The notes beneath the pieces were generated by a model, which did no database searches, was not told the origin of the DNA, and was given only the letters and a program-made list of their open reading frames with translations. From Closterium sp. Naga37s-1 (taxonomy: Eukaryota; Streptophyta; Zygnematophyceae; Desmidiales; Closteriaceae), in assembly GCA_947471745.1 (NCBI GenBank), contig CANJKZ010000092.1:1860001-1924000 (forward strand): a DNA stretch of 64,000 nucleotides. The letters run 5' to 3'. Both the position numbers and the translations under genes were made by a program. Of the stretch, positions 43,481 through 52,779 are shown piece after piece. Position 1 is the first letter of the stretch. Each line of letters starts with the position of its first letter.

Positions 43481-44114
43481 CGGTATACATTTGGCACTAC
43501 TGTTTGTTTTGTACAGTGTCTGCACCTTCATTTCGCCGAGACGAAAAAAAACGTGGGGAGTTAGAATGTTGGCGAAAACCTGAGTCACTTTTGTGGTGAA
43601 GGAACAAGGGTTGGGTTGGTTGTGTCACAAATATTGAGATGCTCCCGTCATCTCACTCACCTGCCACTCTCACACACAAGTAGAATAAGCCGCTAATAAC
43701 TACACCAGAGAAAAGAACCCAAGGCGCACGCTGGAGGGCGCTACGCCATCGCGACCACACTCGAAGTCGCGTGAGTAATTAGGCGCGTCGGTTATAAGCA
43801 TAGGTATCGAAACGACCAGTAAAAGTGTTCGGCGCGTCAGCCTGTACAGCAACTGTCGCGCGCTCCCTTGTAGTCTCGCACGCGCGCCTGCATTCAAAGC
43901 GAGCGAGCACAGCGTGCTCCAGCATTGCGCGCTCAGCAGAGCAACGCGCGCCAGCAAAACGCGGGCAGCAAGGGGCCACAAAATATGCATAGCGCGCGTG
44001 GGACCACAGCGCATGCAAGTTACACCTCGTGTTCGCCAAGCCCATGAGCCGGCGTCGCGCATAAGAGGAGAGGCGCACGCGCCGTATCGTGCGCCCTGAC
44101 GCATTCGCACCGTC
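43481..44114. other. Spacer without a gene
   Basis: Mixed-composition DNA with several GCGCGC runs at 43850-44100. Only chance ORFs occur. It leads into C-rich satellite DNA. Confidence 0.4.
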
Positions 44115-44655
44115 GCATAACATGAAACATGCCCCTTTCCGCATTCCCCCTTCCGCATTCCCCCTACCGCATCCCCCCTTCCTCATTCCCCCTTCCGCAT
44201 TCCCCCTTCCACATTCCCCCTTCCCCATTCCCCATTCCAAACTCTTGGTCCCGCATTCTCCCATCCGCATCCGCCTTCCCCCTTCCGCATTCACCCTTCC
44301 CCATTTCCCCTTCTGAATTCACCCTTCCGCATTCCCCCATCCGCATTCCCCCATCCGCATTCCCCCTTCCGCATTCCCCCTTCCGCATTCCCCCTTCCGC
44401 ATTCCCCCTTCCCCATTCCCCCTTCCGCATTCCACCTTCCGCATTCCCCCACCCGCATTCCCCCCATCCGCATTCCCCCTTCCGCGTTCCCCCTTCCGCA
44501 TTTCCCCATCCGCATTCCCCCTTCCGCATTCCCCCTTCCGCATTCCCCCTTCCCCATTCCCCCTTCCGCATTCCACCTTCCGCATTCCCCCACCCGCATT
44601 CCCCCCATCCGCGTTCCCCCTTCCGCATTCCCCCTTCCGCATCCCCCTTTTTCCC
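44115..44655. repeat. C-rich short tandem repeat (CATTCCCCCTTCCG)
   Basis: Units of 12-14 bp, CCGCATTCCCCCTT and variants, repeat about 40 times. An inner block of about 130 bp starting near 44380 is repeated near 44510, so there is higher-order structure. ORFs on both strands are repeat translations. Confidence 0.9.
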
Positions 44656-46310
44656 CCCCATGCCTCATGTTTCCCCCCATTCTATTCCCATGCCCTCCCT
44701 CCCCCCCCAGGCCCCATGTTTCCCCCCTGTAGGCCCCATGTTTCCCCCTGCATCCCCCCTGTTTCCCCCAAGCCCACACGTGCATATTCCCCCCATGCTA
44801 GCCCAACCATTTCCAAATGTTAGCCCCATGTTTTGCACTGCAGGCCCCACGTTTTACCCTTGCAGGCCCCATGTTTCCCCCCTGAGACCCTTGTTCCCCA
44901 CATGCCAGACCCATTTCTCCCCCCTTGATAGCCTCATATTAACCCCGTGATAGCCCCATGTTTCCCCCATGCTAGCCTCATGTTTCCAAGGTTGGGTGCA
45001 TTGCATGCTGCACAGGTAACTTCACCAGTTTACTCAAAATTCGCCTGCTGGGTGCCTTGCTGTGCATGCCCTTGGCATGTGAGTCGACCCAGAAACGACC
45101 TTCCTGAGTGCTCGCCGCACTCCTCACTTCCATCCCTACATTCTCGCGCCGTTTTCCCCATGCTCTCATGATTCCCTCAAGCTATTACCATGATATCCCC
45201 ACGCTATCCCCATAATTCCCCGGCAGGCCCCATGTTTCCCTCCAGCAGGCCCCATGTTTCCCCCCTGCAGGCCCCCTGTTTCCCGCTGCAGGCCCCACGT
45301 TTTCCCCCTGCGCTCAAGTTCATAATTCCCCCTTGATAGCCCCAAACTCCACCCATGCTAGCCCAATCTATACCCAATGTTAGCCACATGTTACCCTCCT
45401 TCTAGCCCCATGTTACTAGCCCCATGTTTCCCCCCTGCCAGCCCCAAATTACCCTGTGAAAGCCCCATATTTCCCCCCATGGCTACCCCATTTCCCCCCC
45501 CATGCTAGCCTCATGTTTCCCCCCTTCTGCGGGCCCCATGTTTGCCCCAAGCTAGCCCCATGTTATCCCCCTCCAGGCCCCACGTTTTCCCCATGCCTCC
45601 CCCATTTCTTCCCCACGTCAGCTCCATATTCTCCCCATGATAGTCGGTTGTTTCCTCGCTGCCATGCCCATGTGTCCCCCCATGCTAGGCACATGTTTAT
45701 ACAAGGTGCTAGCCCCATGATTAGAAGGCACGGTGGTCAGTGCATCGCTGCTCCCAGCAGCGTGTGGAGCGCTCAGCAACAAAAGAACCTCACAGCCCTC
45801 ACACCCTTACTCCCCTTCCCTTGTCACATCCTCGCTTCCCTCCCTCCCCTCAGCCTTCCCAGGCTGGGTGGTCAGTGCATGAAAGCACTGAGCACCGTGT
45901 GGAGCGCTCAGCAACAAAGGAACCTCACAGTCCTCACAAGGGGGTTGTTTCCTCCCATGGCATCCCCATGTTTCCTCCCATGGTAGCCCCCTATTTCCTC
46001 CCATGGTAACCCCCTTTTTATCCCCATGCTAGCCCCATGTTACCCCCATGCTAGCCCCACGTTTCCACCCTGCTAGCCCCATGTTACCCCCATGCTAGCC
46101 CCATGTTTCCCCCCTACTGCTGGCCCAACGTTAACCCCGAGCTATGGTTCCCCCCTACTGCTGGCCCCATGTATCCCCCGTGCAATGTTACCCCCCCTAC
46201 TGCGAGCCCCATTTTTCCCGCATGCTAGCCCCATGTTTCCCCCATGCTAGCCCCATGTTTACCCCCTTCTATCCCCGCGTTTTGCCCCTATTTGCCCCGT
46301 GTTAAGGTGC
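44656..46310. repeat. Degenerate GCCCCATGTTTCCCCC satellite
   Basis: About 60 imperfect 18-24 bp units of (A/T)GCCCCATGTTTCCCCC and CATGCTAGCCCCATGTT. They are interrupted by unique-looking DNA at 44990-45170 and by a pair of direct repeats at 45725-45940. Confidence 0.85.
45725..45940. repeat. Pair of imperfect direct repeats
   Basis: GGTGGTCAGTGCAT...GTGTGGAGCGCTCAGCAACA and AACCTCACAG occur at about 45728-45803 and 45869-45940. They lie inside the C-rich satellite and encode nothing recognisable. Confidence 0.75.
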
Positions 46311-47040
46311 AGGATTGCTTGCACACATACCCCTAAGGCACAACTCCCTCACACAAGGCGTCACCTCCACGAAGGCAAGAGGACAAAACCAACGATTTTG
46401 CACGAGGTGAGACAGCGGTATTCCTCCCTACCCTGCCCTGCCGTTTCACCCCTACCCTACCCCTTCTGCCCTGGTATTCCCCCGCCACTATTCACTACCT
46501 GCTGCGCTCCTCCTTCAGTCCAACTCCAAACTTGCCCTGCCTTTCCCCCCATTGCCCTTGCCTCCCTCCCTACCCTGCCCTCCCTCCCCCCTTATCATGC
46601 CATAAGGTACCCCCCTGCTAGCCCTCCCTACCCTGCCCTCCCTCCCCCCTTATCATGCCATAAGGTACCCCCCTGCTAGCATTCCCTTCCCTGCCCTCCC
46701 TCCCCCCTTATCATACCATAAGGTCCCCCCCTGCTCGCCCTCCCTTTCCTCTCATTGCCTGCCATGTGTTTCCACCCTACTAGCCCTCCCTTCCCCATCA
46801 TCATGGCAGTAGTGTACCCCCTGCTAGGCCTCCCTACCCACTCATCATGCAAACAGTTTCCCCCTGCAAGCCCACCCTCTCCCGTCATCATGCCATCGCT
46901 AGCCAGCCCTCTCCCATGCGGTGTGTTCGCCTCATCCCATGGGCGGGCCCAGCGCAATCAAAGGGGCTGGCCAGCCCTCTCCATGCGGTGGGCTCGCCCC
47001 ATTCAATACTTGAAATGCATAGGTTGCTAATAATCAATTT
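46311..47040. repeat. C-rich spacer with a ~52-bp tandem repeat
   Basis: CCCTCCCTCCCCCCTTATCAT followed by (G/A)CCATAAGGT occurs three times at about 46577-46725, with looser copies to about 46880. The rest is C-rich DNA with no gene. The repeats stop just before the transposase-like coding region. Confidence 0.75.
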
Positions 47041-47046
47041 GGGTGC

Positions 47047-47306
47047 ATGGTGTGCAGAATGGGTCGTCCGAGAAAGATCTCCTCCGAAACATGGAGATCA
47101 AGGGTAAAAGAGATTGTAAAGGGCAAGGACCAGGCAAGCTTCACGATATCAAAGACGATGCAAATTCCAATTTGCTACTTGCGGTGTGGTCTAAGCTCGC
47201 TGATGGGTGAGGGTCGAACCGCGACAGTGTCCGACTTGGTGTACTTCCCTTTGCACGCTGGGTCAGGAGCAAAAGATGCGCTCATGATGGCAGCAAAAAA
47301 AAGCTT
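47047..47306 (+). pseudogene. Possible first exon of the DDE transposase gene
   Basis: MGRPRKISSETWRSRVKEIV gives a basic start. The segment ends at AGCTT before GTGAGT (47307), a good donor; TATTAG at 47371-47376 is a possible acceptor. The phase does not fit simply with the next segment, so either the splice choice or the reading frame is damaged. It is linked to the transposase only by position and strand. Confidence 0.35.
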
Positions 47307-47376
47307 GTGAGTGGAGTATTCCATGCCATGGTGTTTTAGAGTTTGTTTGAATGAACCCAACCCCCGTCTGTATTAG

Positions 47377-48008
47377 GGGAACGCATGTTGCCGACACTCT
47401 GACGTTGAAACCACGATTGGTCAGGTGCGGATGGTGAAGAGGCACAAGGGAGAGTGGAAGCGTATTTGGCGAGGTTTTCTGAAAAAAAATCAAGATAGAC
47501 GGGATCGTGCAGCTGGTCGGCCCGAAGTGTTGATGGAAGGGCAACCTATCGCAATAGGAGGCCTGGTTTACGCGTTCCCTGCATTTAAGGGGAAACGTCC
47601 TGCGCGCGCAGGGGGCGGGGCGGCGGTTGATGGAGGGACGGGTGCGGACCATGATTCGCCAGATGCAAATCAGCCACAGAATGGTATGTGTGTGCGCCAT
47701 CTAGTACAGCACGTTTTGAGGTGCGCGTGTGGGAGTGCCTCCAATAACACATTTCTATCAGTAATGTCACGTTTGGAACCAACAGATGACCCGAATGACG
47801 TCTCAGCATCACGGAATGAGAGCGACATCGTTGTTGAGGGGTGCATGGAGCAGCGAAAGGTGGTGATCGACATAGATCCGCGTGTCCCTCCTCAAGGAGG
47901 CGATGTTTCTGTCACGGTGGATCCTGAATGTGGAGGCCTGAGTGGATTGCCGGCAGGAGTCACGCATGTGGATACTACAGACAATGCCGATCCACAAACC
48001 CATGCGGG
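47377..48008 (+). pseudogene. DDE transposase gene, N-terminal region
   Basis: Open in one frame: ACCRHSDVETTIGQVRMVKR, then basic residues (GEWKRIWRGFLKKNQDRR), an IAIGGLVYAFPAFKGKR stretch and an acidic tail. It ends CATGCGG before GTAAGA, a strong donor at 48009; the acceptor TCAACAG lies at 48197-48203. It has no domain I can name. Confidence 0.45.
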
Positions 48009-48203
48009 GTAAGATTTTGTACGGCCTTGTAGACTCACCTTATTGCACTCCATGTCCCCAAATATCGAGCATACTTTATCAAATGTTGCGCGAGCAACCT
48101 ACAGTACCGGTTTACTATTGATGTCCACAATTACACCGTCATCTATTTTGCCATCAACCCGGTTGTTCATGTGTGTATTCCATTGTTTTTTTAATGTCAA
48201 CAG

Positions 48204-48715
48204 TTCATTGATCCAGGAGCGCACACGTTCATGACAGTTACTCCGAGGCCAGAGTTGGATGCGTTCTGCTCAACCAACCCTCACTGGGCTTCGCGATGTC
48301 GTATGCCTGCTGAACCCGATCCACCTCATTCGTTTTTTCATGGTTATGACTCTTCATTGCACTGCGAATGGCGGTTGTGGTGGATCCATGAAGCTACGCT
48401 CTTGGAAACTGGTGTGGGATGTTCTCGGACTGGTGTGGACCTGCGATAGGTGTGGAAAGTCTATTTCGGTCTGGTCTGTCGATCGCAAGCCACCACCGAG
48501 CGCTGCAGACAAGCCTGGCCGGAAAAGTTTGCCGATGCTGCAACGGTTCCTCACATCTTTCGCACTTGCAGGTTTCGGTTACCAGGCTCTGTCGGAGGTA
48601 GGCAGGAATTTGGGTGTGCCAATCCCGTATAAGAAAACGTTTTACAAGTACATGAGTGGGGCGGGTATCTGTGGGAAAAGATTATTGATCATGCTACGAG
48701 GTGTATGGAAAAGGC
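48204..48715 (+). pseudogene. DDE transposase, Cys-rich DNA-binding region
   Basis: After the acceptor, frame 3 reads FIDPGAHTFMTVTPRPELDA and PHSFFHGYDSSLHC. Sense then moves to frame 1: MKLRSWKLVWDVLGLVWTCD, CGKSISVWSVDRK, MLQRFLTSFALAGFGYQALS, IPYKKTFYKYMSGAG. The order (Cys pairs, a Trp-ser-val stretch, a helical block and a TFYKY motif just before the catalytic core) is what I recall from a family of uncharacterised eukaryotic DDE proteins. The frames change near 48355 and again near 48670. Confidence 0.5.
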
Positions 48716-49163
48716 ACGTGAGTGCATGCTAGCTCGTAAGGAGAGCGGTTATTGGATTTGCGTGGATGGTAGGTGGGGTCAGGTACGAGAGGCCGAGTGG
48801 TGCAGCATCACATTTATGGATCCTTTCACGCGTAGGATTATACACTGTGTGACACTACCCAAGACCGAAGAAGGTGTGTCGTCGACGCAACTAGAGAGAA
48901 GGGCTTTTGAAAGGGGGTTGGAAGACTTAAAAAAGTGGGGGTTTCCTGTGAAAGGTATCATTACTGACGAGGGGACGAGTTTCAAGGTTGGTATTCTTGG
49001 TACAGGCATTGAGCATCAGATGGACATATGGCACAAAGGTCGTTTGTTGTCACGAAAGTTTGTCAAGTTTTTCGTGGATGCCCGAAAGGACACGATCAGT
49101 GCCATTGAGGCAAAGACCATTGAAGATTGGTGGAATGTCAAGCCGGATGATATGCGTGCCTGA
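48672..49163 (+). pseudogene. DDE transposase catalytic core, first and second Asp
   Basis: Frame 3 carries WEKIIDHATRCMEKAREC, YWICVDGRWGQVREAEWCSI (Asp21 counted from 48705), FMDPFTRRIIHCVTLPKTEE, VKGIITDEGTSFKVGI (Asp88), IEHQMDIWHKGRLLSRKFV and a TGA at 49161. The VDGR...MDP...TDE...DIWHKGR series is typical of RNase H-fold DDE transposases. The final Glu is in the segment after 49825. Confidence 0.65.
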
Positions 49164-49236
49164 TTGAAAGTTCATGGAGGTTCAGGTCTCAAATGTATAA
49201 ACAAAAAAAACCCCTAAAATAAAACTCATAAAGGAA

Positions 49237-49818
49237 GTGTGTCGAGTGAGTGGTATCCAGTACGTGGATTTGTCTAAGGATGATTCGCCGTGGATGTACC
49301 CTGAGATGCGACGAGTTACACGTATACGTCGCAAACACGGCAAAAGCATGGCGGCCACATCAACAGCCTCCCGCACGACTTGTCCCGACGGGTCGTGCAC
49401 AGAGGGCGGGGAGAGGGTGGAGAGAGTTGACGTTCCGATCACTCAGTCAAATGAAGAGAGCAGAGACAAGAATGATGCGACGACAGAGAGCTTTCTCACT
49501 CGTGAGAGCTGTTCCGACTTTGTTGCTATTGACATTATGGAGACTGCAGTCGATCTCGGTCGCATAGATTTGCATTATTTGGATGTTAGAGAGCCGTGGG
49601 GATACGATCCACATCCTGAGCATGGAGTGCGGCCTTGCTCGGTGGCATCTTTCTTCATCATGCAGGCCTCTGCGGCGCGCCACGCCGACGCGACTCGTGG
49701 CATGGTGGCCGCCTCACCGAGACACAGATTCAGTGCCGATGAGACTGGTGAGATGTTTCACATTGCAATGGTGTCCGCAATGCTATTCCATCCAGGTTGT
49801 GATACATATGATCAATAA
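49237..49818 (+). pseudogene. Coding-like segment between transposase core and Glu region
   Basis: The ORF (VSGIQYVDLSKDDSPWMYPE, then basic and Ser/Thr-rich, then FVAIDIMETAVDLGRIDLHY) has ordered composition but no domain I recognise. It sits between the DD and E parts, so it may be an insertion domain, another exon, or unrelated. Confidence 0.35.
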
Positions 49819-49824
49819 GCGCAT

Positions 49825-50862
49825 TTGCACATGAGTCTTCAGAGAGCAATTTCGAAGACCCTACCCCCTTGTATTGTTATGCCCCTCCCACCAGGTACAA
49901 ATGGATCAAGTGCAGCTGTTGGAGCAGACGGGGGTCGAGGGACCACGGAGCACGCTCGACGCTGGGTGGATAGGGGCTCCCGTGGCAGGAAGAGGAGTGG
50001 GGCGGGCGCTGCAGTGCAAGAGGAGGTTATGGAAGATCCGGATGAGCTGATGGAGGAGGTGACAGTGGCGCAAAGGTTTAGTGTACACTTCCATCATGTG
50101 ATGGCACGATGCGCGTTACGCTGGAAACAGGGAGTCCCAATGACTGCTAAGGATGTGGCCAAGGAGATTGGGAGTGCAGCTGATCATTGGGTTGGGGACC
50201 ATTCGCGTTGTGGTGGGGGCACAGAGACTCCTAGATGCGTGACTAATAACTGGGGACCAGAGAGTGTACTGTACCAACATGGTTCTCGTACACATATCGC
50301 ATTCAAGGAGTGGCTAGAGGAAAACTGTGGGGAGGCGGAGATGAGACCATATGTTCATGGGTCTTGCAATTGGATGAATGAATCATTTCATTCACTGATA
50401 TGCAAGTATGCTCCGAAACGCACATTGTTTCGTGGAAGCATGAGGGCACGGGTTGGTCTTACCGTGTTGCATTGGAACCATTCATTGGATAGGGAGGTTC
50501 ATGCAACCAAGATCAGGATGATTCGAGTTACCAGGGTGCGGCGTGTTAAGAGCTCGCGGATCTTAGGGCCTATGAACTGGAGTTGGGTCGACGACATAAT
50601 GCGAGAGTGGAATTGCATGACGCCTACTGTTTCAACGGACCCCAGGCCTGACACCGCTACCCCCACTGCACCGGCGACACCCGAGCCCCCTACGAAGCGG
50701 AGGCGTACCAATGAGGGACAACCCTCCAGAGCCTCGCGATCCTTGCTTGGTAAGTCAATGGGGGTACATTTCGTCAATATTTTTCGTCTCGTAACACTTA
50801 CTAATATTGCACATGCACATGTATACTCACTGATTGCAGGACCCTTGACCAATGTGCGATGA
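49825..50862 (+). pseudogene. DDE transposase, Glu-containing C-terminal region
   Basis: FSVHFHHVMARCALRWKQGV and GDHSRC are followed by the key block NWMNESFHSLICKYAPKRTL, whose Glu (residue 186 from 49825, codon 50380) is the likely catalytic third acid, then RGSMRARVGLTVLHWNHSLD. The C-terminus is Pro/Thr-rich with a KRRR patch that could be a nuclear signal. A probable 90-nt intron (50750-50839, GTAAGT...TTGCAG) lies near the end; removing it leaves the frame to the TGA at 50860-50862. Confidence 0.6.
50750..50839 (+). other. Probable spliceosomal intron
   Basis: Donor CTTG|GTAAGT and acceptor GATTGCAG|GA bound 90 nt. The length is a multiple of three, so the frame is open with or without it; the splice sites are the only evidence. 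Confidence 0.5.
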
Positions 50863-51169
50863 CGTCAAGGCAAACAAATCATTTGAGGGCTGCCATCCGT
50901 GTGTGAGTTTGTTATCTCAAAGTGTGTGTGATGCTTACAAACTTCGGTACGCAACGTCACTAGAACCTCCTGCATGGTCAACCCCGTTTCCCTCTGCTGG
51001 TATGTTCTTCCCACTTGCAAAGGAAGCAGCTACTCTGCCGGTGCACGTACCCTCCTCCCTCCGTCCTGCTCATCTCCCCGTCAGTCAACCATCACATCGC
51101 GCCCCATTCGATCCTAATGCAACCTTGACCACCACGCTTATCCACACTCCACCCCATCCGACCCCGTAG

Positions 51170-51435
51170 TATCATCAAGTACAAGGCGATCCAGCCGGTG
51201 GCAGGAGGGGAGGTGGCGGTGGGGATGGAGATACTGGACGGCGAATGGGAGGTGCTGCTCAACGCGCTATTGGGGGGCATCAGGGGCGCTGTGCTCTCGC
51301 CCCCTCCCGGCAAGCGCCACCTCTCCGTGATTGGCTCTGCCAGGACGGTGGAGCTGGTGGCATGGGGGGACTGCGCGAGTGGCGATGGTGTGGATGCGAA
51401 TGCAGCCAATCAGAGTGGCGGTTCTTCTACTGGCC
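51170..51435 (+). CDS. Putative exon of an unidentified gene
   Basis: A pyrimidine-rich tract ending CCCCGTAG (51162-51169) precedes an open frame reading IIKYKAIQPVAGGEVAVGME, ILDGEWEVLLNALLGGIRGA and SVIGSARTVELVAWGDC. It ends at GGCC|GTGAGT near 51435, a good donor. Codon use and hydrophobic patterning look coding. I do not recognise the protein. It could be a host gene exon or the tail of the transposon region. Confidence 0.4.
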
Positions 51436-51436
51436 G

Positions 51437-51900
51437 TGAGTTTGGGAGTGAGCATGATAGGGTGCGTGGTGGCATGCATGGTGGTGAGCACGATGGGGTG
51501 CGTGGTGGCATGCATGGTGGTGAGCACGATGGGGTGCGTGGTGGCATGCATGGTGGTAAGCATGATGGGGTGCGTGGTGGCATGCATGGTGGTAAGCATG
51601 ATAGGCTGCGTGGTGGCATGCGTGGTGGTGTGCGTGATGGAATGTATGGTGATGTGCATGGGGGTGTGGGTGATGGCATGCATGGTGGAGTGCATAGTGT
51701 GGTGAGTAGTGGGGTGTGCATGGTGGCATGCATGTTGGCATGCCAGTTGGCATGCATGGTGGTGTGCGTGGTGACATGAATTGTGGTGAGAGAGGTGGTG
51801 TGCGTGGTGACATGCATAGTGGCATGGATGGTGGCATGCATGGTGGTGTGCGTGGTGACATGTATGGTGGTGTGCGTTGCACGCATGCATGGTGGTGTGC
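51437..51900. repeat. GTGGTGGCATGCATGGTGGT minisatellite
   Basis: About a dozen imperfect units of 36 bp (GGTGAGCACGATGGGGTGCG + TGGTGGCATGCAT), decaying rightward to shorter ATGGTGGTGTGCGTGGTGAC forms. It directly follows the putative donor at 51435, so it would lie in an intron. Long ORFs on both strands are repeat translations. Confidence 0.88.
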
Positions 51901-51950
51901 GTGGTGGCAAAGCTTAGCGCTGCTGAGGAGACTTTCACGAATGCTGGGAG

Positions 51951-52077
51951 TATTTGTCGACTGAGTATATACAATCTGTGCAGTCACAATATGGAGGCCG
52001 GTTAGTGGCAACGTGTAGCATTGACCAGCGTGTGATTGTTCTATCAAAGCATACAAGAGCGCATCTGCATGACAAGG
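51951..52077 (+). CDS. Putative short exon, unidentified
   Basis: After TGGGAG an open frame reads STEYIQSVQSQYGGRLVATC and SIDQRVIVLSKHTRAHLHDK, ending AAG|GTCCCC. The GGRLVATCSIDQRVIV pattern faintly recalls a WD40 blade, but this is weak. Beyond 52077 the sequence is C-rich and intron-like up to the copia B LTR at 52321. Confidence 0.3.
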
Positions 52078-52320
52078 TCCCCCTTCTCATTCTCCCGTCC
52101 TCCTCGGATCCTTTCTCAACCCTCCTCACAACCAGCCCAATAGATTGCGATTTCAATCCTTCATGCCTGCTCTCACCCCCATGCAACATGCAAACCATCC
52201 CCCTCTCCTCCTCTCCTCGTTCCCCCAGCCCCGCCCCATTCTTCCTCATACCATGCTCACCTCGACGAGTCTCCCTAAACCCTCCTCCCTTTTCTTTTCT
52301 CACTGTTTCTGCCTCCTTCC

Positions 52321-52767
52321 TGTTGGAAACAATTGATTTAGTGCCTCTGTCGTGTCGAAACACCAAGTCAGAAGCGAAGCGAAACATATCAAAGCATTAG
52401 CGAGTCAACCCTCGGAGGTTGAACAGCTGCTGGAGGTTACGCGAAAGTCAAAGGTCAGCGACCTTTGACCTGACAAGTACAACGCGACAGCAAGGACAAA
52501 CAACTGACTCGCTATTGAGCAGTTGTTGCCCGAGTCATCACTGTATCGAACCGCAACAACAATACTAAAACGGTTATTAACTGTATCTCTTCGTATTCCT
52601 TGTACTCGTATAAAAGCTTGTATCTCTTTGTTTTAATCAATCTACTTTGCCCACACATACCAGCGCAAGGTGGTTCACAAACTTCTCATTAAACGCTTCC
52701 GCTATTACATTATTCCTACTCAGAGTTTAGTCCTGCAAAGATCCTAAGGGCTTTTCTCAGCCCAACA
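52321..52767 (+). repeat. 5' LTR of copia B
   Basis: 447 bp, TGTTGGAAACAATTG to CAGCCCAACA. A TATA-like TATAAAAGC lies near 52610. The 3' LTR matches it closely, with an indel in the GTTGTTGCCCGAG region. Confidence 0.95.
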
Positions 52768-52779
52768 TGGTATGAGAGC
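52768..52779 (+). promoter_or_regulatory. Primer binding site of copia B
   Basis: TGGTATGAGAGC, one base from canonical, directly after the LTR. Confidence 0.88.

Larger units (their letters stand above)
47047..50862 (+). mobile_element. DDE-type DNA transposon remnant, intron-containing, multi-frame
   Basis: Consecutive plus-strand coding segments assemble into one transposase plan: N-terminal basic region, Cys-rich DNA-binding part, first and second catalytic Asp, then the catalytic Glu in a later segment. Between them are GT-AG intron signals (for example 48009-48203 and 50750-50839) and at least two frameshifts. The element ends were not located; I found no terminal inverted repeat. It appears to be single copy in the window. 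Confidence 0.6.

Noticed and set aside
29046..43492. Shared TATACATTTGGCA at the ends of copia C (29046) and F gag (43480)
   Set aside because: The sequences before and after are unrelated, and 13 bases are too few to claim a common breakpoint.
44115..44655. CRISPR-like regular repeat
   Set aside because: Contiguous short units without unique spacers, in a eukaryotic retroelement context.
44129..44950. 273-codon ORF rich in PHSP/FPLP repeats
   Set aside because: Translation of the C-rich satellite; open on both strands.
51267..51974. 235-codon minus-strand His/Thr-rich ORF
   Set aside because: Complement of the GGTGGCATGCAT minisatellite.
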